Shown here one piece after another: positions 8,490 to 17,744 of a stretch of 64,000 bases of DNA (position 1 is the stretch's first letter; each line of letters begins with the position of its first letter). Position numbers and translations under genes: made by a program. The stretch comes from Albimonas sp963977235 (GTDB lineage: Bacteria; Pseudomonadota; Alphaproteobacteria; Rhodobacterales; Rhodobacteraceae), in the NCBI RefSeq assembly GCF_963977235.1, contig NZ_CAXBOD010000013.1:1-64000 (forward strand), in the 5' to 3' direction. Under the pieces are notes generated by a model. That model ran no database searches. It was given only the letters and a program-made list of their open reading frames with translations, and had not been told where the DNA came from.

Positions 8490-10469
8490 TCAGCGCTTGA
8501 GGAGGACCGTCAGCTCCGGCGCCTGGGCGCGGCCGGTGAGGCGGGCCTCGTAGACATGCACCCCTTCCATCACCCGCTGCACGTAGTTGCGGGTCTCGTC
8601 GAAGGGGATCGTCTCGATCCAGTCGACCATGTCCATGCGCCCGCCGCGGGGATCGCCGTAGCGCGCGATCCACTGGCGCACCCGGTTCGGCCCGGCGTTG
8701 TAGCCGGCTGCGGCCAGCGGCCAGGAGCCGAAGTCGTCGATCAGCCCGGCCAGGTAGTCGGTCCCCAGCCGCGCATTGTAGCGCCAGTCCGAGGTCAGCG
8801 AGCCGAGGTCGTAGCCGATGCCCAGCTTGCGCGCGACCTGCTGGGCGGTGCCCGGCATCAGCTGCATCAGACCGCGGGCGCCGGCGTGGGAGACCGCCTC
8901 GGGGTTCATCTCGCTTTCCTGGCGCGCGATGGCCAGGGCCAGCGCCGGGGGCACGCGGCCCGAGGCGTCGGCGAGATCGACCACGGGGTAGTAGGGCGTG
9001 GGCAGCACGATGCCGCCGTTCGCCGCCATCTTGGCCGCGCGCACGGCGACCTCGGGGCGTTCGAGCTCCAGCGCCAGGTGGGCGATGGCGGCCTTGTCGC
9101 GGGGATTGCGCGCCTCGGCCGCCGCGTTGGTCAGCAGCAGGTGGCTGCGGCCCCGCTCGCCCGCCCAGTGCAGCAGCACGCCGGCGCGGACCTGGGTCGA
9201 CTCGATCGCCGCGGCGTTGCGCCAGTCGGTGGGCGCCTCGACCCCGGCCAGCGAGCGGTCGGCATCGGCGCCGACCCGCTCGGCCGCGAGCTGCCCGTAG
9301 AAGCTGGTCTGCCAGCGCGCGCCCTCGAGATAGGCCTTGCGGGAGCCTGAGCTGTCGCCGCGGGCCTCGCGCGCGCGGCCCAGCCAGTACCAGCCCCGGC
9401 CGAGGCTGATGGGGGTGTCCACGGTTTCGAGGAAGCGGGCGAAATGCGCCTCGGCGGCGCTGGCGTCGTTCAGACGGCGCAGGGCGATCCAGCCGGCCAG
9501 CCACTCGAGCTCATTGTAGTCGTAGCCCACCGAGGGATCGAGGAAGTGCTGGGCCGCCAGCAGATAGGCCTCGCGGTAGCGGCCGTTGCGCTCGTCCTCG
9601 CGGACCATGTCGATGCGCTCGTCGGCCCAGGCCTCGGGGCGGCCGAGCGCGGCGGCCGAGGTCGAGCGCTGGCGCATCATCTCCTCGGCGGCTTCGCCCA
9701 TGCCGTGCTTCTCGCGCCAGCGGAACCGCTCGTAGGCGAGGCCCGCGTCGCCGGCCAGCGCCGAGGGCACCCGCGCGACCAGCGTGTCGACGCCCGGGTC
9801 GCCCCGGCGCAGCGAGATGCGCGCGCGGGCCAGCGCCTGGTGGGCGGCGTCGACGCGGGAGAGCATCCGTTCGGCCTCGCCGGTCAGGCCGCGCCACAGC
9901 AGCATGTCCAGCCGCTCGACGTGGTAGGGGGCTAGCACGCCGCTCCAGCTTGCCAGCAGGCGGGATTCCTCGTCCGGGGTCAGCGACATCTCTCGCCAGG
10001 CGCGCGTGGCGGTGTCGCGCGCCGCCTGGGTCTGCCCGTCCGCGAGCAGGGCCGCGGCCAGCGCTACCGCGCCCGAGCCGGTCAGCGGGTTGTGGCCCGC
10101 AAAGAAGGCCGTGACCTCCGAGGCGCGCAGGCCGGGGGGCATCTTCCGCTCGGCCTCGCGGCGGATCATGCCGGCCTGGGGCCAGTCGCCGTTGCGGGCG
10201 AGGAAGTCGCGCGCGTCCGAGAAGCCGCCCTCGCCCGCCGACAGCCAGCGCCAGCGGACATAGTCCATGGCGGCGGGGTCGCGGGTCGCCTCGGCATACT
10301 GGAAGGCGGCCGCCCACCGGTCGGCGCGCACCGCCTCGGCCACGGGCGTGAAGCGCGCGCCCTCGGACCGGTCGGGGAAGGCCGCCGCGGGAAGCGCGGT
10401 GGAGCTCAAGAGCAGCGCCGTCGCCAGGGCAAGCCTGGCAAGTCGGCGGGAACGCCGAAGGGGGATCAT
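8490..10469 (-). CDS. Soluble lytic murein transglycosylase (SLT family)
   Basis: 659 residues. A signal peptide (MIPLRRSRRLARLALATALL, cleaved near ALPAAA-FPD) sends it to the periplasm. A long helical superhelix of TPR-like repeats occupies residues about 30-480, and the C-terminal SLT domain follows, with the catalytic Glu518 in ARQESEMNPE, then GARGLMQLMPGTA and YNAGPNRV. It cleaves the MurNAc-GlcNAc bond of peptidoglycan with formation of the 1,6-anhydro product. Length and order match Slt70-like enzymes. It is transcribed toward the TadG genes and has 178 bases between it and the SDR gene upstream. Confidence 0.93.
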   Translation of the reverse strand: MIPLRRSRRLARLALATALLLSSTALPAAAFPDRSEGARFTPVAEAVRADRWAAAFQYAEATRDPAAMDYVRWRWLSAGEGGFSDARDFLARNGDWPQAGMIRREAERKMPPGLRASEVTAFFAGHNPLTGSGAVALAAALLADGQTQAARDTATRAWREMSLTPDEESRLLASWSGVLAPYHVERLDMLLWRGLTGEAERMLSRVDAAHQALARARISLRRGDPGVDTLVARVPSALAGDAGLAYERFRWREKHGMGEAAEEMMRQRSTSAAALGRPEAWADERIDMVREDERNGRYREAYLLAAQHFLDPSVGYDYNELEWLAGWIALRRLNDASAAEAHFARFLETVDTPISLGRGWYWLGRAREARGDSSGSRKAYLEGARWQTSFYGQLAAERVGADADRSLAGVEAPTDWRNAAAIESTQVRAGVLLHWAGERGRSHLLLTNAAAEARNPRDKAAIAHLALELERPEVAVRAAKMAANGGIVLPTPYYPVVDLADASGRVPPALALAIARQESEMNPEAVSHAGARGLMQLMPGTAQQVARKLGIGYDLGSLTSDWRYNARLGTDYLAGLIDDFGSWPLAAAGYNAGPNRVRQWIARYGDPRGGRMDMVDWIETIPFDETRNYVQRVMEGVHVYEARLTGRAQAPELTVLLKR

Positions 10470-10647
10470 TGCAACGCCTTTCGCCTCGGGCCGCCGGTCT
10501 GCGCCGGCTGGCCGGTTTCAGACCCGACCATAGCACGCCGCGCGGCCGCCGCGAACGGGGACTTGGCCCCCGTGAGGGCCGCCCGGCGCCTGGCCGGTCA
10601 CGAATTCGCTGGGTGGGACGGCGTTTTCGCCGATGGAGGCGCGCCGC

Positions 10648-11418
10648 CTACCAGGCCGGCCCGACCGAGACCCCGCCGTCGACCGTCAGCACCGTGCCGG
10701 TCACGAAGCGCGCGGCCGGCGAGAGGAGGAACAGCGCCGCGTCGGCCACCTCCTCGGGCGCGCCCGGTCGCCCGAGCGGCGCGGCGGCGTTCCAGCGCTC
10801 GAGCCCCTCGGGCCACTGCTCGGCAAGGCCGGGGCGGTCGATCAGCCCCGGGGCCAGCGCGTTGACCCGGATCGGCGCGAGTTCCAGCGCCGCGGCCTTG
10901 ACCAGCATTTCGAGCCCCGCCTTCGAGGTCGCGTATGCGGCATGCCCGTGCGCCGTGCGCGTCCCCTCGATCGAGGAGACCAGCAGCGCCGCGCGCCCGG
11001 GCCCGGCCCCCTGCTGGCCGGCGAAAGCCGAGAGCAGGGCGCGCGAGGCCGAAAGGTTGATCGCCATCACCCCCTCCCACGCCGCGGCGTCGGAGAGGGG
11101 GGCGAGGTCCTGCCGCGCGGCCGCGTGGACCAGCAGGTCGAGCGGCCCGGCCCCGCCGACCAGCGTCGGGATCCGGTCGAGGTCGGCGAGATCGGCGCGC
11201 ACCGACCGCGCGACATGGCCGGCCTCGCGCAGGCGGGCGGCCAGCGCCTCGGCGGCCGAGGCGTTGGCGTGGGCCTGCAGGATCACCTCGGCCCCGGCCT
11301 CGGCCAGTCTCGCGGCGAGCGCCGCGCCCAGCCCCCCCGAGGCGCCGGTGACCAGCGCGCGGCGGCCGCTCAGGTCCAGCAGCCTGGCGACGGGCGGTGC
11401 GGAAGGGCGATCGGTCAT
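10648..11418 (-). CDS. SDR-family oxidoreductase
   Basis: 256 residues with the classical short-chain dehydrogenase plan: cofactor motif VTGASGGLGAAL near residues 23-34, an NLSAS-type motif, the catalytic YATSK, and a C-terminal VTGTVLTVDGG. The cofactor loop has GLG where GIG is usual, which is tolerated in the family. It reads as a complete FabG-like cytoplasmic NAD(P)H-dependent reductase of unknown substrate. It lies 134 bases downstream of the purine phosphorylase gene on the same strand and may be read from the same promoter. Confidence 0.85.
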   Translation of the reverse strand: MTDRPSAPPVARLLDLSGRRALVTGASGGLGAALAARLAEAGAEVILQAHANASAAEALAARLREAGHVARSVRADLADLDRIPTLVGGAGPLDLLVHAAARQDLAPLSDAAAWEGVMAINLSASRALLSAFAGQQGAGPGRAALLVSSIEGTRTAHGHAAYATSKAGLEMLVKAAALELAPIRVNALAPGLIDRPGLAEQWPEGLERWNAAAPLGRPGAPEEVADAALFLLSPAARFVTGTVLTVDGGVSVGPAW

Positions 11419-11552
11419 GGCGGCCTCCTGTCTCGACGGCGAGGGGCGGCGTCCGGGGCCTCGCCGGGACGCGGTTAGGCGGTCCCTGCGACCCCGAGGC
11501 GGGGCAGGACCCGGGGCCGGGCGCTCGGAGAGGCGACCCCCGGGACCGGGCC

Positions 11553-12392
11553 TCAGGGCAGGTCGGGGGCCAGCGCCTCGACCAGGCGGGCGATGCGGGC
11601 GCCGGCGTGGGCGGCGTTCTCGAGCACCTCCTCGATCGTGTCGGGCTGCTGCTCGGGCCCGCCGTCGGCGGCGTTGGTGATCGCGCAGAGGCCCAGCGCC
11701 TTCATGCCGGCGTGGTTGGCCGCGATCACCTCAAGCACAGTCGACATGCCCACCGCGTCTCCGCCCGAGGCGCGCAGCCAGCGCCGCTCGGCCGAGGTCT
11801 CGAGCGAGGGGCCGGTGATGCCGGCATAGACGCCCGCGGGCAGCTCCTCGCCGATCCGCATCGCCACGTCGCGGGCAAGTTCGCGCAGCTCGGGCGCGTA
11901 GGCGCGCGACATGTCGGGGAAACGGGGGCCGAGCGCGTCGTCGTTGGACCCGATCAGCGGATTGGCGCCGGTCAGGTTCAGGTGATCCTCGATCAGCATC
12001 GGTACGCCGGGCTTCAGCGCCGGGTTCAGCGCGCCGGCGGCGTTGGTCACCACCAGCGACCTCGCCCCCATCGCCGCCATCAGCCAGGCGGGCAGGGCCA
12101 CGTCCTGCGCGCTCCACCCCTCATAGAGGTGCACGCGCCCCTGCATCAGCACCGCGCGCCGCCCGAACAGGCGCCCGATCACGAAGCGCCCGGCATGGCT
12201 GGGCGCGGTCGAGACGGGGAAGCCGGGGATCTCGGCATAGGGGATGAAGCTCGGGTCCTCGACCGCGTCCGCGAGCTGGCCGAGGCCGGAGCCGAGGATC
12301 ATGGCGATCTCGGGCGCCTCGCCCACGCGGGGGGCGACGGCCGCGAGCGCGGCGGCGAGACGGGGGGCGAGAGCGGGAACCGAAGGGGTCAT
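11553..12392 (-). CDS. Purine-nucleoside phosphorylase (trimeric, class II)
   Basis: 279 residues. ILGSGLGQLADAV (phosphate loop), the HAGRFV/GRVHLYEGW block, VVTNAAGALNP and GPSLETSAER are the marks of the trimeric PNP family that splits purine (deoxy)nucleosides with phosphate. Its ATG overlaps the stop of the upstream amidohydrolase gene by four bases (ATGA), so the two are translationally coupled. The pair suggests purine salvage: nucleoside cleavage followed or preceded by deamination of the base or nucleoside. Confidence 0.92.
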   Translation of the reverse strand: MTPSVPALAPRLAAALAAVAPRVGEAPEIAMILGSGLGQLADAVEDPSFIPYAEIPGFPVSTAPSHAGRFVIGRLFGRRAVLMQGRVHLYEGWSAQDVALPAWLMAAMGARSLVVTNAAGALNPALKPGVPMLIEDHLNLTGANPLIGSNDDALGPRFPDMSRAYAPELRELARDVAMRIGEELPAGVYAGITGPSLETSAERRWLRASGGDAVGMSTVLEVIAANHAGMKALGLCAITNAADGGPEQQPDTIEEVLENAAHAGARIARLVEALAPDLP

Positions 12393-13684
12393 GCGATCGA
12401 GGCCTTGATGGCGGGAACCAGGGCGCGGACCGCGTCGAGGGTGTCGGCCATGTCGAAGACCACCAGCTCGCGGTCGCGCACCCGCCACTCGCCGTCGACG
12501 AAGACATGGTGCACGTCGGCGCGCCCGGCGGAGTAGACGGCGTGGGTCATCGGGTCGAACATCGGCACGGCGTGGGGGCGCGAGACGTCGAGCACCTGGA
12601 AATCCGCCGCCTTGCCGACCTCGAGCGAGCCGGTCAGCCCGCCGATCCCCAGCGCCCGGGCGCCGTTGATCGTGGCCATCTCCAGCGCCTGGCGGGTGGT
12701 CACCGCGTCCGCCCGCCCCGAGGCCGCCTTGTGCAGGGTCGCGGCCAGCCGCAGCGCCAGCCACATGTCGATGTCGTTGCCCGAGATCGCCCCGTCGGTG
12801 CCCAGCGTCACGTGGATCCCGCGCTCGAGCATCTCGGGGATGCGCGCGAAGCCCGAGGCGAGCTTGAGGTTCGAGACCGGGTTGTGGGCCACCACCGCCC
12901 CGGTGCGCGCGAGGATATCCAGCTCCTCGTCGTCGCAATGCACGCAATGGGCCAGCACGGTGCGCGGATCGAGGATCCCCAGCGCCTCCATGTGGCGGAG
13001 GACCGAGGTTCCGTAGCTGTCCCGGATCGTGGCCTGCTCGACCGTCGTCTCGGCCGCGTGGACCGAGAACAGGGCGCCGTGCTCGTCGGCCATGGCCTTG
13101 GCGAGCTTCAGGTTTTCCGGCCCTACGGTGTAGGCGCCATGCGGGAATGTCCCGGGCAGCAGGCGGTCGGTCCGGGGGTGCGCCTCGAAGAAGGCGGCGG
13201 CGTCGCGGGGGCGGTCCTCTGCGGTCTTGCCGTCCATGCCGGGGAAGTCGAAGAACAGGCCCCCGGTCGAGACGCGCAGCCCCAGTTCGGCGCCCGCGGC
13301 GGCCGAGCTTTCGGGATGCCAGAACATGTCCATCACCGAGGTGCAGCCCGAGAGCAGCAGCTCGGCATAGCCCAGGCGCGCCCCGAGGCGGCAGGTCTCG
13401 GCGTTGAGGATGGCGCCCTCGGCCTTCCACACGGTCTGCAGCCAGGGCTCGAGGGGCAGGTTCTCGACCAGGCCGCGGAACAGGCAGTCGGCGGCGTGGC
13501 AGTGGGTGTTGATCAGGCCCGGCATCACCAGGCCGCCGCGGGCGTCGACCACTTCCTGCGCGCGGTCGGGGACCTCGCCTATCGCCTCGATCCGGCCGCC
13601 CGAGACGGCGATGCCGCCCTCGACCACGGTTCCCGCGGGGTCCGCGGTCAGGATCACGGCGTTGCGGACGACAAGGTCGGTCAT
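12389..13684 (-). CDS. Amidohydrolase, MTA/SAH- or guanine-deaminase-like
   Basis: 431 residues of the amidohydrolase superfamily. The metal ligands are all visible: HCH in GLINTHCHAAD, His in FSVHAAET, His in LAHCVHCDDEE and Asp in LGTDGAISGND. The overall sequence is closest in feel to the 5'-methylthioadenosine/S-adenosylhomocysteine deaminase and chlorohydrolase group (subtype III), with purine or triazine ring deamination as the usual reaction. Overlap of four bases with the PNP gene supports a purine substrate. Exact substrate is not decided by sequence alone. Confidence 0.87.
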   Translation of the reverse strand: MTDLVVRNAVILTADPAGTVVEGGIAVSGGRIEAIGEVPDRAQEVVDARGGLVMPGLINTHCHAADCLFRGLVENLPLEPWLQTVWKAEGAILNAETCRLGARLGYAELLLSGCTSVMDMFWHPESSAAAGAELGLRVSTGGLFFDFPGMDGKTAEDRPRDAAAFFEAHPRTDRLLPGTFPHGAYTVGPENLKLAKAMADEHGALFSVHAAETTVEQATIRDSYGTSVLRHMEALGILDPRTVLAHCVHCDDEELDILARTGAVVAHNPVSNLKLASGFARIPEMLERGIHVTLGTDGAISGNDIDMWLALRLAATLHKAASGRADAVTTRQALEMATINGARALGIGGLTGSLEVGKAADFQVLDVSRPHAVPMFDPMTHAVYSAGRADVHHVFVDGEWRVRDRELVVFDMADTLDAVRALVPAIKASIA

Positions 13685-13883
13685 GGGCCCTCCGGCGGCT
13701 TCGGCGGGCGGAGGGTAGGGGGAAACCCCGGCGATGGGAAGGCGGCGGGGGCGGAGAAAGCGGGGCCGGCCGTCCCCTCGCCGCGGGACAGGATCCGCGA
13801 GGGGACGGACGGGCCCAGTTGCGGCCGGCCGAGGCGGAGGTGCGGTCGGGGAGGGGGAGGAGCGGGGGGAAAGGGCGCCGCGC

Positions 13884-14261
13884 TCAGGCGGCCGAGGCGG
13901 CGACGGTCGGCAGCGCCGGCGCGGGGCGCGGGGCGGTGGGGAAGGCCGCCAGCTTGCCGTCGGCGGTCAGCAGCGCATGCAGGCCCGGGTCGAGGTCCAC
14001 CGCCAGGCCGCGCCGGTCGCGGGCGATGGCCACGTGCAGGTCGATGCGGGTCAGCGACCACTCCAGCTCGGCGGCCTGATCCTCGGTCAGGCGGCGGGCG
14101 TCCGGGCTCAGGCCGTCGTCGGTCAGGCGCCGCTCGGCGGCGGCGAGGCGCCCGCGCAGGCGGGTCGAGACCGCCAGCGCCAGCCGCTCCAGCGTCTCGG
14201 CCGGCAGCGAGGGCAGGGCGTCGGTGCGGGAGGCGTCGAGGGCGGGCTGGATGGCGGTCAT
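13884..14261 (-). CDS. Unknown protein, 125 residues
   Basis: I do not recognise a family. The chosen ATG gives MTAIQPALDASRTDALPSLP and is preceded by CGGAG at a normal distance. Residues about 20-95 are helical and charged (LERLALAVSTRLRGRLAAAE, LTEDQAAELEWSLTRIDLHV), with no membrane segment or signal peptide; the C-terminus is a proline/alanine-rich tail. It stands alone on the minus strand, 200 bases upstream of the amidohydrolase gene. Third-position GC is consistent with a real gene, but homologues would be needed to be sure. Confidence 0.6.
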   Translation of the reverse strand: MTAIQPALDASRTDALPSLPAETLERLALAVSTRLRGRLAAAERRLTDDGLSPDARRLTEDQAAELEWSLTRIDLHVAIARDRRGLAVDLDPGLHALLTADGKLAAFPTAPRPAPALPTVAASAA

Positions 14262-14466
14262 GGTTGGCTCCGGTGCGCGAGGGGTGGGTCGCATTCGCTG
14301 CACAGTTGATGCCACCTTTACGCATCGGATCCGAGCGCGCGGCCGGTCAGCCCGGACGTTCGAAAGCATCGGCCGGCTATCCGAACGGATAGGAGCGCGG
14401 GGCGCGCCGGGGTTCGCTCCGCGACACTCGCGGCGCGGCGGCGCGGGGCAGGGAGGGCGCGGGAAG

Positions 14467-15039
14467 TCAGTCCTCCTCGCCCTCCGGCTCGCGCAGCAGG
14501 CGCTCGGCCACGAAGGCGACCCTGGAGCCGAGGCTCGCGAAATCGCCCGCCGCCATCAGTCCGTCGCAGCAGGCGATCAGCAGGCGGGCGCGGCCCTCGG
14601 GCTCGGGCCGGCCGGCGGCGCGCAGGGTCTCGGCGATGCGCGCGATCAGCCAGGCCTCGAGCGCCCGGAAGCTCTCGCCCGAGCGGACCAGCCGGTCCGA
14701 GGTCAGCGCCTCGGCGTGGGGGGAGCCCGCCAGCATGGCGTTGGCGACGGCGTATTTGGCGGCCAGCGCCTCGGCGACGCGGGTCTCGGGCGGGCCGGGG
14801 CGGGCCAGGGCCGCGTCGACCGCGGTCTTCATCCGCTCGACCAGCGCGGCGATCACGGCGAGGAACATCGCCTCCTTGTCGGGGAAATAGGCGTAGAGCG
14901 TGGGCTTGGCGACGCCGGCGCGGCGGGCGATCGCCTCCATCGTGGCGCCGCGCAGCCCGGTTTCCAGGAACAGCGCCTGCGCCGCCTCCAGCATCCGCGC
15001 CTCACGCGCGGGGGATCTTTTCATCGGCGCCCGGGGCAT
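14467..15039 (-). CDS. TetR-family transcriptional regulator
   Basis: 190 residues. The N-terminal helix-turn-helix is typical: FLETGLRGATMEAIARRAGV followed by AKPTLYAYFPDKEAMFLAVI (residues about 25-65). The C-terminal two thirds form a ligand-binding helical domain that is not conserved between subfamilies. It is divergent from the reductase gene at 15110, with 70 bases between the two starts, so it most likely represses that gene and itself. Confidence 0.9.
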   Translation of the reverse strand: MPRAPMKRSPAREARMLEAAQALFLETGLRGATMEAIARRAGVAKPTLYAYFPDKEAMFLAVIAALVERMKTAVDAALARPGPPETRVAEALAAKYAVANAMLAGSPHAEALTSDRLVRSGESFRALEAWLIARIAETLRAAGRPEPEGRARLLIACCDGLMAAGDFASLGSRVAFVAERLLREPEGEED

Positions 15040-15109
15040 GACCTTGCGTCCTTCGAGGCAAACGTTATTTACGATATGCGTTCGTTTCGTTCAATCAACG
15101 GAGGGCCTG
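15040..15109. promoter_or_regulatory. Divergent promoter region between TetR gene and reductase gene
   Basis: This 70-base gap contains an AT-rich core (about 15060-15096) with AAACG and CGTTT as imperfect inverted arms around TTATTTACGATATGCG. This is where a TetR-type operator would be expected. No exact operator can be fixed by eye. Confidence 0.4.
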
Positions 15110-16141
15110 ATGTCCGACACCGTGCTTCTGACCGGGATCACCGGGTTTCTGGGCGGCCACGTGGCGCTCGCGCTGCTTGAAGCGGGATACACGGTGCGCG
15201 GCAGCCTGCGCAATCCGGGTCCGAACGGCGAGCGGGCGGCGGCCCTGCGCCGCACGCTGGAGGCGGCGGGCGGGGACGTGTCGCGGCTGCAGACCGTGGA
15301 GCTGGACCTCACGCGCGACGCGGGCTGGACCGAGGCCGCGGCCGGCGCGCGCTTCGTCATGCACACCGCCTCGCCCTTCGTGACCTCGATGCCACGGGAC
15401 CCGCAGGAGCTGATCGGTCCGGCCGTGGCGGGGACCGAGCGGGCGCTGGCCGCTGCAAGGTCGGCCGGCGCCGAGCGCGTGGCGCTGACCTCCTCGACCG
15501 TCGCGATCACGGCGGGCCGGGGCGAGGGGCGTCCCGACCGGCTGGGGGCCGAGGAATGGTCGCGCCCCGAGGACGGGCGGCTGAACGCCTACGGCGCCTC
15601 GAAGGTCATGGCCGAGCGGCGGGCCTGGGAGATCGCGCAGGCGCCGGGCGCCCCGGCGCTGGCGGTGATCAACCCCGGCTTCATCCTCGGCCCGCTGCTG
15701 GATGCGGACCCTGGAACCTCGGGCGCGGTGCTGGCGCGGCTGTTGCGCGGCGACCTGCCGATGGTTCCGCGGCTGATCCTGCACACGGTCGACGTGCGCG
15801 ACCTGGCGCGCATCCATGTCGCCGCGCTGAGCGACCCGCAGGCGTCCGGCGCCCGTCACCCGGCCGCGTTCTCCCGCCTGTCGCTCGTCGATCTCTGCCG
15901 GGCGATGGCCCGGGCCGCCCCCGAGCGCGCCCGCAGGATCCCGAAGCGCGAGGCGCCCGACTGGCTGGTGCGCGCGCTGGCGCTGTTTGACGGGGACATC
16001 CGCGCCAACGTCAACGAACTGGGATACGGGCCCGAGCTCGACGCCGCCGCCGGCCGGCGGCTGCTGGGGCGGGCCCCGATCCCGGGCGAGACCTCGGCCG
16101 GCGACATGGCCCGCAGCCTGCTTAAGCGCGGGGCGGTCTGA
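15110..16141 (+). CDS. NAD(P)-dependent reductase, dihydroflavonol-4-reductase-like extended SDR
   Basis: 343 residues. Cofactor motif TGITGFLGGHVA at residues about 8-19, the SSTVAI segment and catalytic YGASK near residue 163 place it in the extended SDR group of aldehyde/dihydroflavonol reductases. Such bacterial enzymes reduce aldehydes or ketones with NADPH. ATG at 15110 is preceded by GGAGGG. It is divergent from the TetR gene, which is the probable local regulator and suggests induction by a reactive carbonyl or similar compound. Confidence 0.88.
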   Translation: MSDTVLLTGITGFLGGHVALALLEAGYTVRGSLRNPGPNGERAAALRRTLEAAGGDVSRLQTVELDLTRDAGWTEAAAGARFVMHTASPFVTSMPRDPQELIGPAVAGTERALAAARSAGAERVALTSSTVAITAGRGEGRPDRLGAEEWSRPEDGRLNAYGASKVMAERRAWEIAQAPGAPALAVINPGFILGPLLDADPGTSGAVLARLLRGDLPMVPRLILHTVDVRDLARIHVAALSDPQASGARHPAAFSRLSLVDLCRAMARAAPERARRIPKREAPDWLVRALALFDGDIRANVNELGYGPELDAAAGRRLLGRAPIPGETSAGDMARSLLKRGAV

Positions 16142-16149
16142 GACGCCGG

Positions 16150-16182
16150 CCCGCGGGCGCGCGGGCGCGCCGGGTTTGGTTT
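16150..16182 (+). terminator. Possible terminator between reductase gene and miaB
   Basis: CCCGCG-GGCG-CGCGGG (16150-16165) is a perfect 6-bp stem, followed a few bases later by TTTGGTTT. It lies between two convergent genes. The gap between stem and T-run makes it a weak candidate. Confidence 0.35.
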
Positions 16183-17486
16183 CAGGCCGCGAGGCGCCCG
16201 GAGAGGGAGTTGGGCCCGCTCTCGATCACGTCGACCTCGACCACCTGGCCGGCGGTCGCGGGGTCTGCGAGGAAATGGACGGCGTGCAGCCAGGGGCTCT
16301 TGCCAACCATCTGGCCTTCCATCCGGCCGGGCTTCTCGACCAGCACCGGCAGGCGCCGGCCGACCATAGAGCGCTGGAACGCCTTCTGATCGCGCCAGAT
16401 CACTGCGTTGAGGCGGGCGAGACGCTCATCCTTGACGTCCTCGGGGACCTGCGCGCCGGCGCCGGCCGCCGGCGTGCCGGGACGCGAGGAATACTTGAAG
16501 GTGAAGGCCGAGCCGTAGCCCACCGCTTCGGCGAGCGCGAGGGTCTGGACGAAGTCCGCCTCGGTCTCGCCGGGGAAGCCGACGATGAAGTCGCCCGAGA
16601 GCGCGATGTCGGGCCGCGCCGCGCGGATCCGCTCGATCAGCGCGAGGTACTCGTCCGCCCGGTGGCGCCGGTTCATCGCCTTGAGCACGCGGTCCGAGCC
16701 CGACTGCACCGGCAGATGCAGGTAGGGCATCAGCTTGTCGAGCTCGCCATGGGCCGCGATCAGGTCCTCGCCCATGTCGTTGGGATGCGAGGTCGTGTAG
16801 CGCAGCCGCGCGATCCCCTCGATCTCGCAGAGCGCGCGCAGCAGGCGGGCCAGAGTCCAGTCGCGCCCGTCAGGCCCCTCGCCATGGTAGGCGTTGACGT
16901 TCTGGCCGAGCAGCGTGATCTCGCGCACGCCCTGGTCGGCGAGCGCCTTCGCCTCGGCCAGCAGGCGGGCGGCGGGGCGGCTGACCTCGGCCCCGCGGGT
17001 GTAGGGAACCACGCAGAAGGCGCAGAACTTGTCGCAGCCCTCCTGCACGGTCAGGAACGCGGCGGGGGCGCGCCGGCGGGGGGCGGCCGGCATGTGCAGG
17101 AACTTGTCCTCCACCGGGAATTCGGTGTCGACGCCGCCGTTGGCGACCAGCGCGGGCAGGCGGTGATAGGCCTGCGGACCGACGGCGAAATCGACGGCGG
17201 GCTGGCGGCGCAGGATCTCCTGACCCTCGGCCTGGGCGACGCAGCCGGCGACGCCGATCTTCAGGTCGGGGCGGGCGTCCTTGAGGGGCTTCAGGCGGCC
17301 CAGCTCGGAATAGACCTTCTCGGCCGCCTTCTCGCGGATGTGGCAGGTGTTGAGAAGGATCAGGTCGGCGTCCTCGGCCCGGTCGGTCGCCTCGTAGCCC
17401 TCGGCCGCCATGACGCCGTGCATCCGCTCGGAGTCGTAGACGTTCATCTGGCAGCCGTAGGTCTTCACGAACAGCTTCTTGGCCAT
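16182..17486 (-). CDS. miaB: tRNA-2-methylthio-N6-dimethylallyladenosine synthase MiaB
   Basis: 434 residues, full length. The N-terminal UPF0004 domain carries Cys12, Cys48 and Cys82; the radical-SAM motif CDKFCAFC gives Cys151, Cys155 and Cys158; a TRAM domain closes the protein. It adds the methylthio group to i6A at tRNA position 37 with two 4Fe-4S clusters and SAM. NTCHIREKAAEKVYS and the length separate MiaB from RimO and MtaB. Start ATG has GGAGGC ahead. Interestingly tsaB, required for the other position-37 modification t6A, is about 2.5 kb upstream on the same strand. Confidence 0.96.
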   Translation of the reverse strand: MAKKLFVKTYGCQMNVYDSERMHGVMAAEGYEATDRAEDADLILLNTCHIREKAAEKVYSELGRLKPLKDARPDLKIGVAGCVAQAEGQEILRRQPAVDFAVGPQAYHRLPALVANGGVDTEFPVEDKFLHMPAAPRRRAPAAFLTVQEGCDKFCAFCVVPYTRGAEVSRPAARLLAEAKALADQGVREITLLGQNVNAYHGEGPDGRDWTLARLLRALCEIEGIARLRYTTSHPNDMGEDLIAAHGELDKLMPYLHLPVQSGSDRVLKAMNRRHRADEYLALIERIRAARPDIALSGDFIVGFPGETEADFVQTLALAEAVGYGSAFTFKYSSRPGTPAAGAGAQVPEDVKDERLARLNAVIWRDQKAFQRSMVGRRLPVLVEKPGRMEGQMVGKSPWLHAVHFLADPATAGQVVEVDVIESGPNSLSGRLAA

Positions 17487-17640
17487 GGGGGCCTCCGGGC
17501 CGGGGTCTGCACGAGGGTCGACCGCGGGCGCGGTCGGCGCCGCCTCCGGCCCGGCGCAGGGTGCGGAAACGGCTCGCGGCGCGCGAGGGACTGCCCTCGC
17601 GCGCCGCGACTGCCTTAGCGCCCCCGCCGCGCCCGTGCAA

Positions 17641-17744
17641 CCGGGCGCGGGGCCCGGTCAGCGCCTCCGGGCGCGGGGCCCAGTCAGCGCCTCCGGGCGC
17701 AAGGCCCGGCTAGCGCCTTTGGACGCGGGATCGGCTCAGCGCTT
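17641..17744. repeat. 26-bp tandem repeat, four copies, next to the mucR stop
   Basis: Units at 17641-17666, 17667-17692, 17693-17718 and 17719-17744. The first two differ at one position; divergence increases toward the mucR stop, which overlaps the last base. Read on the minus strand each unit contains GGCGCT, mostly followed by GA. There are no spacers, so it is not a CRISPR array. Confidence 0.8.
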
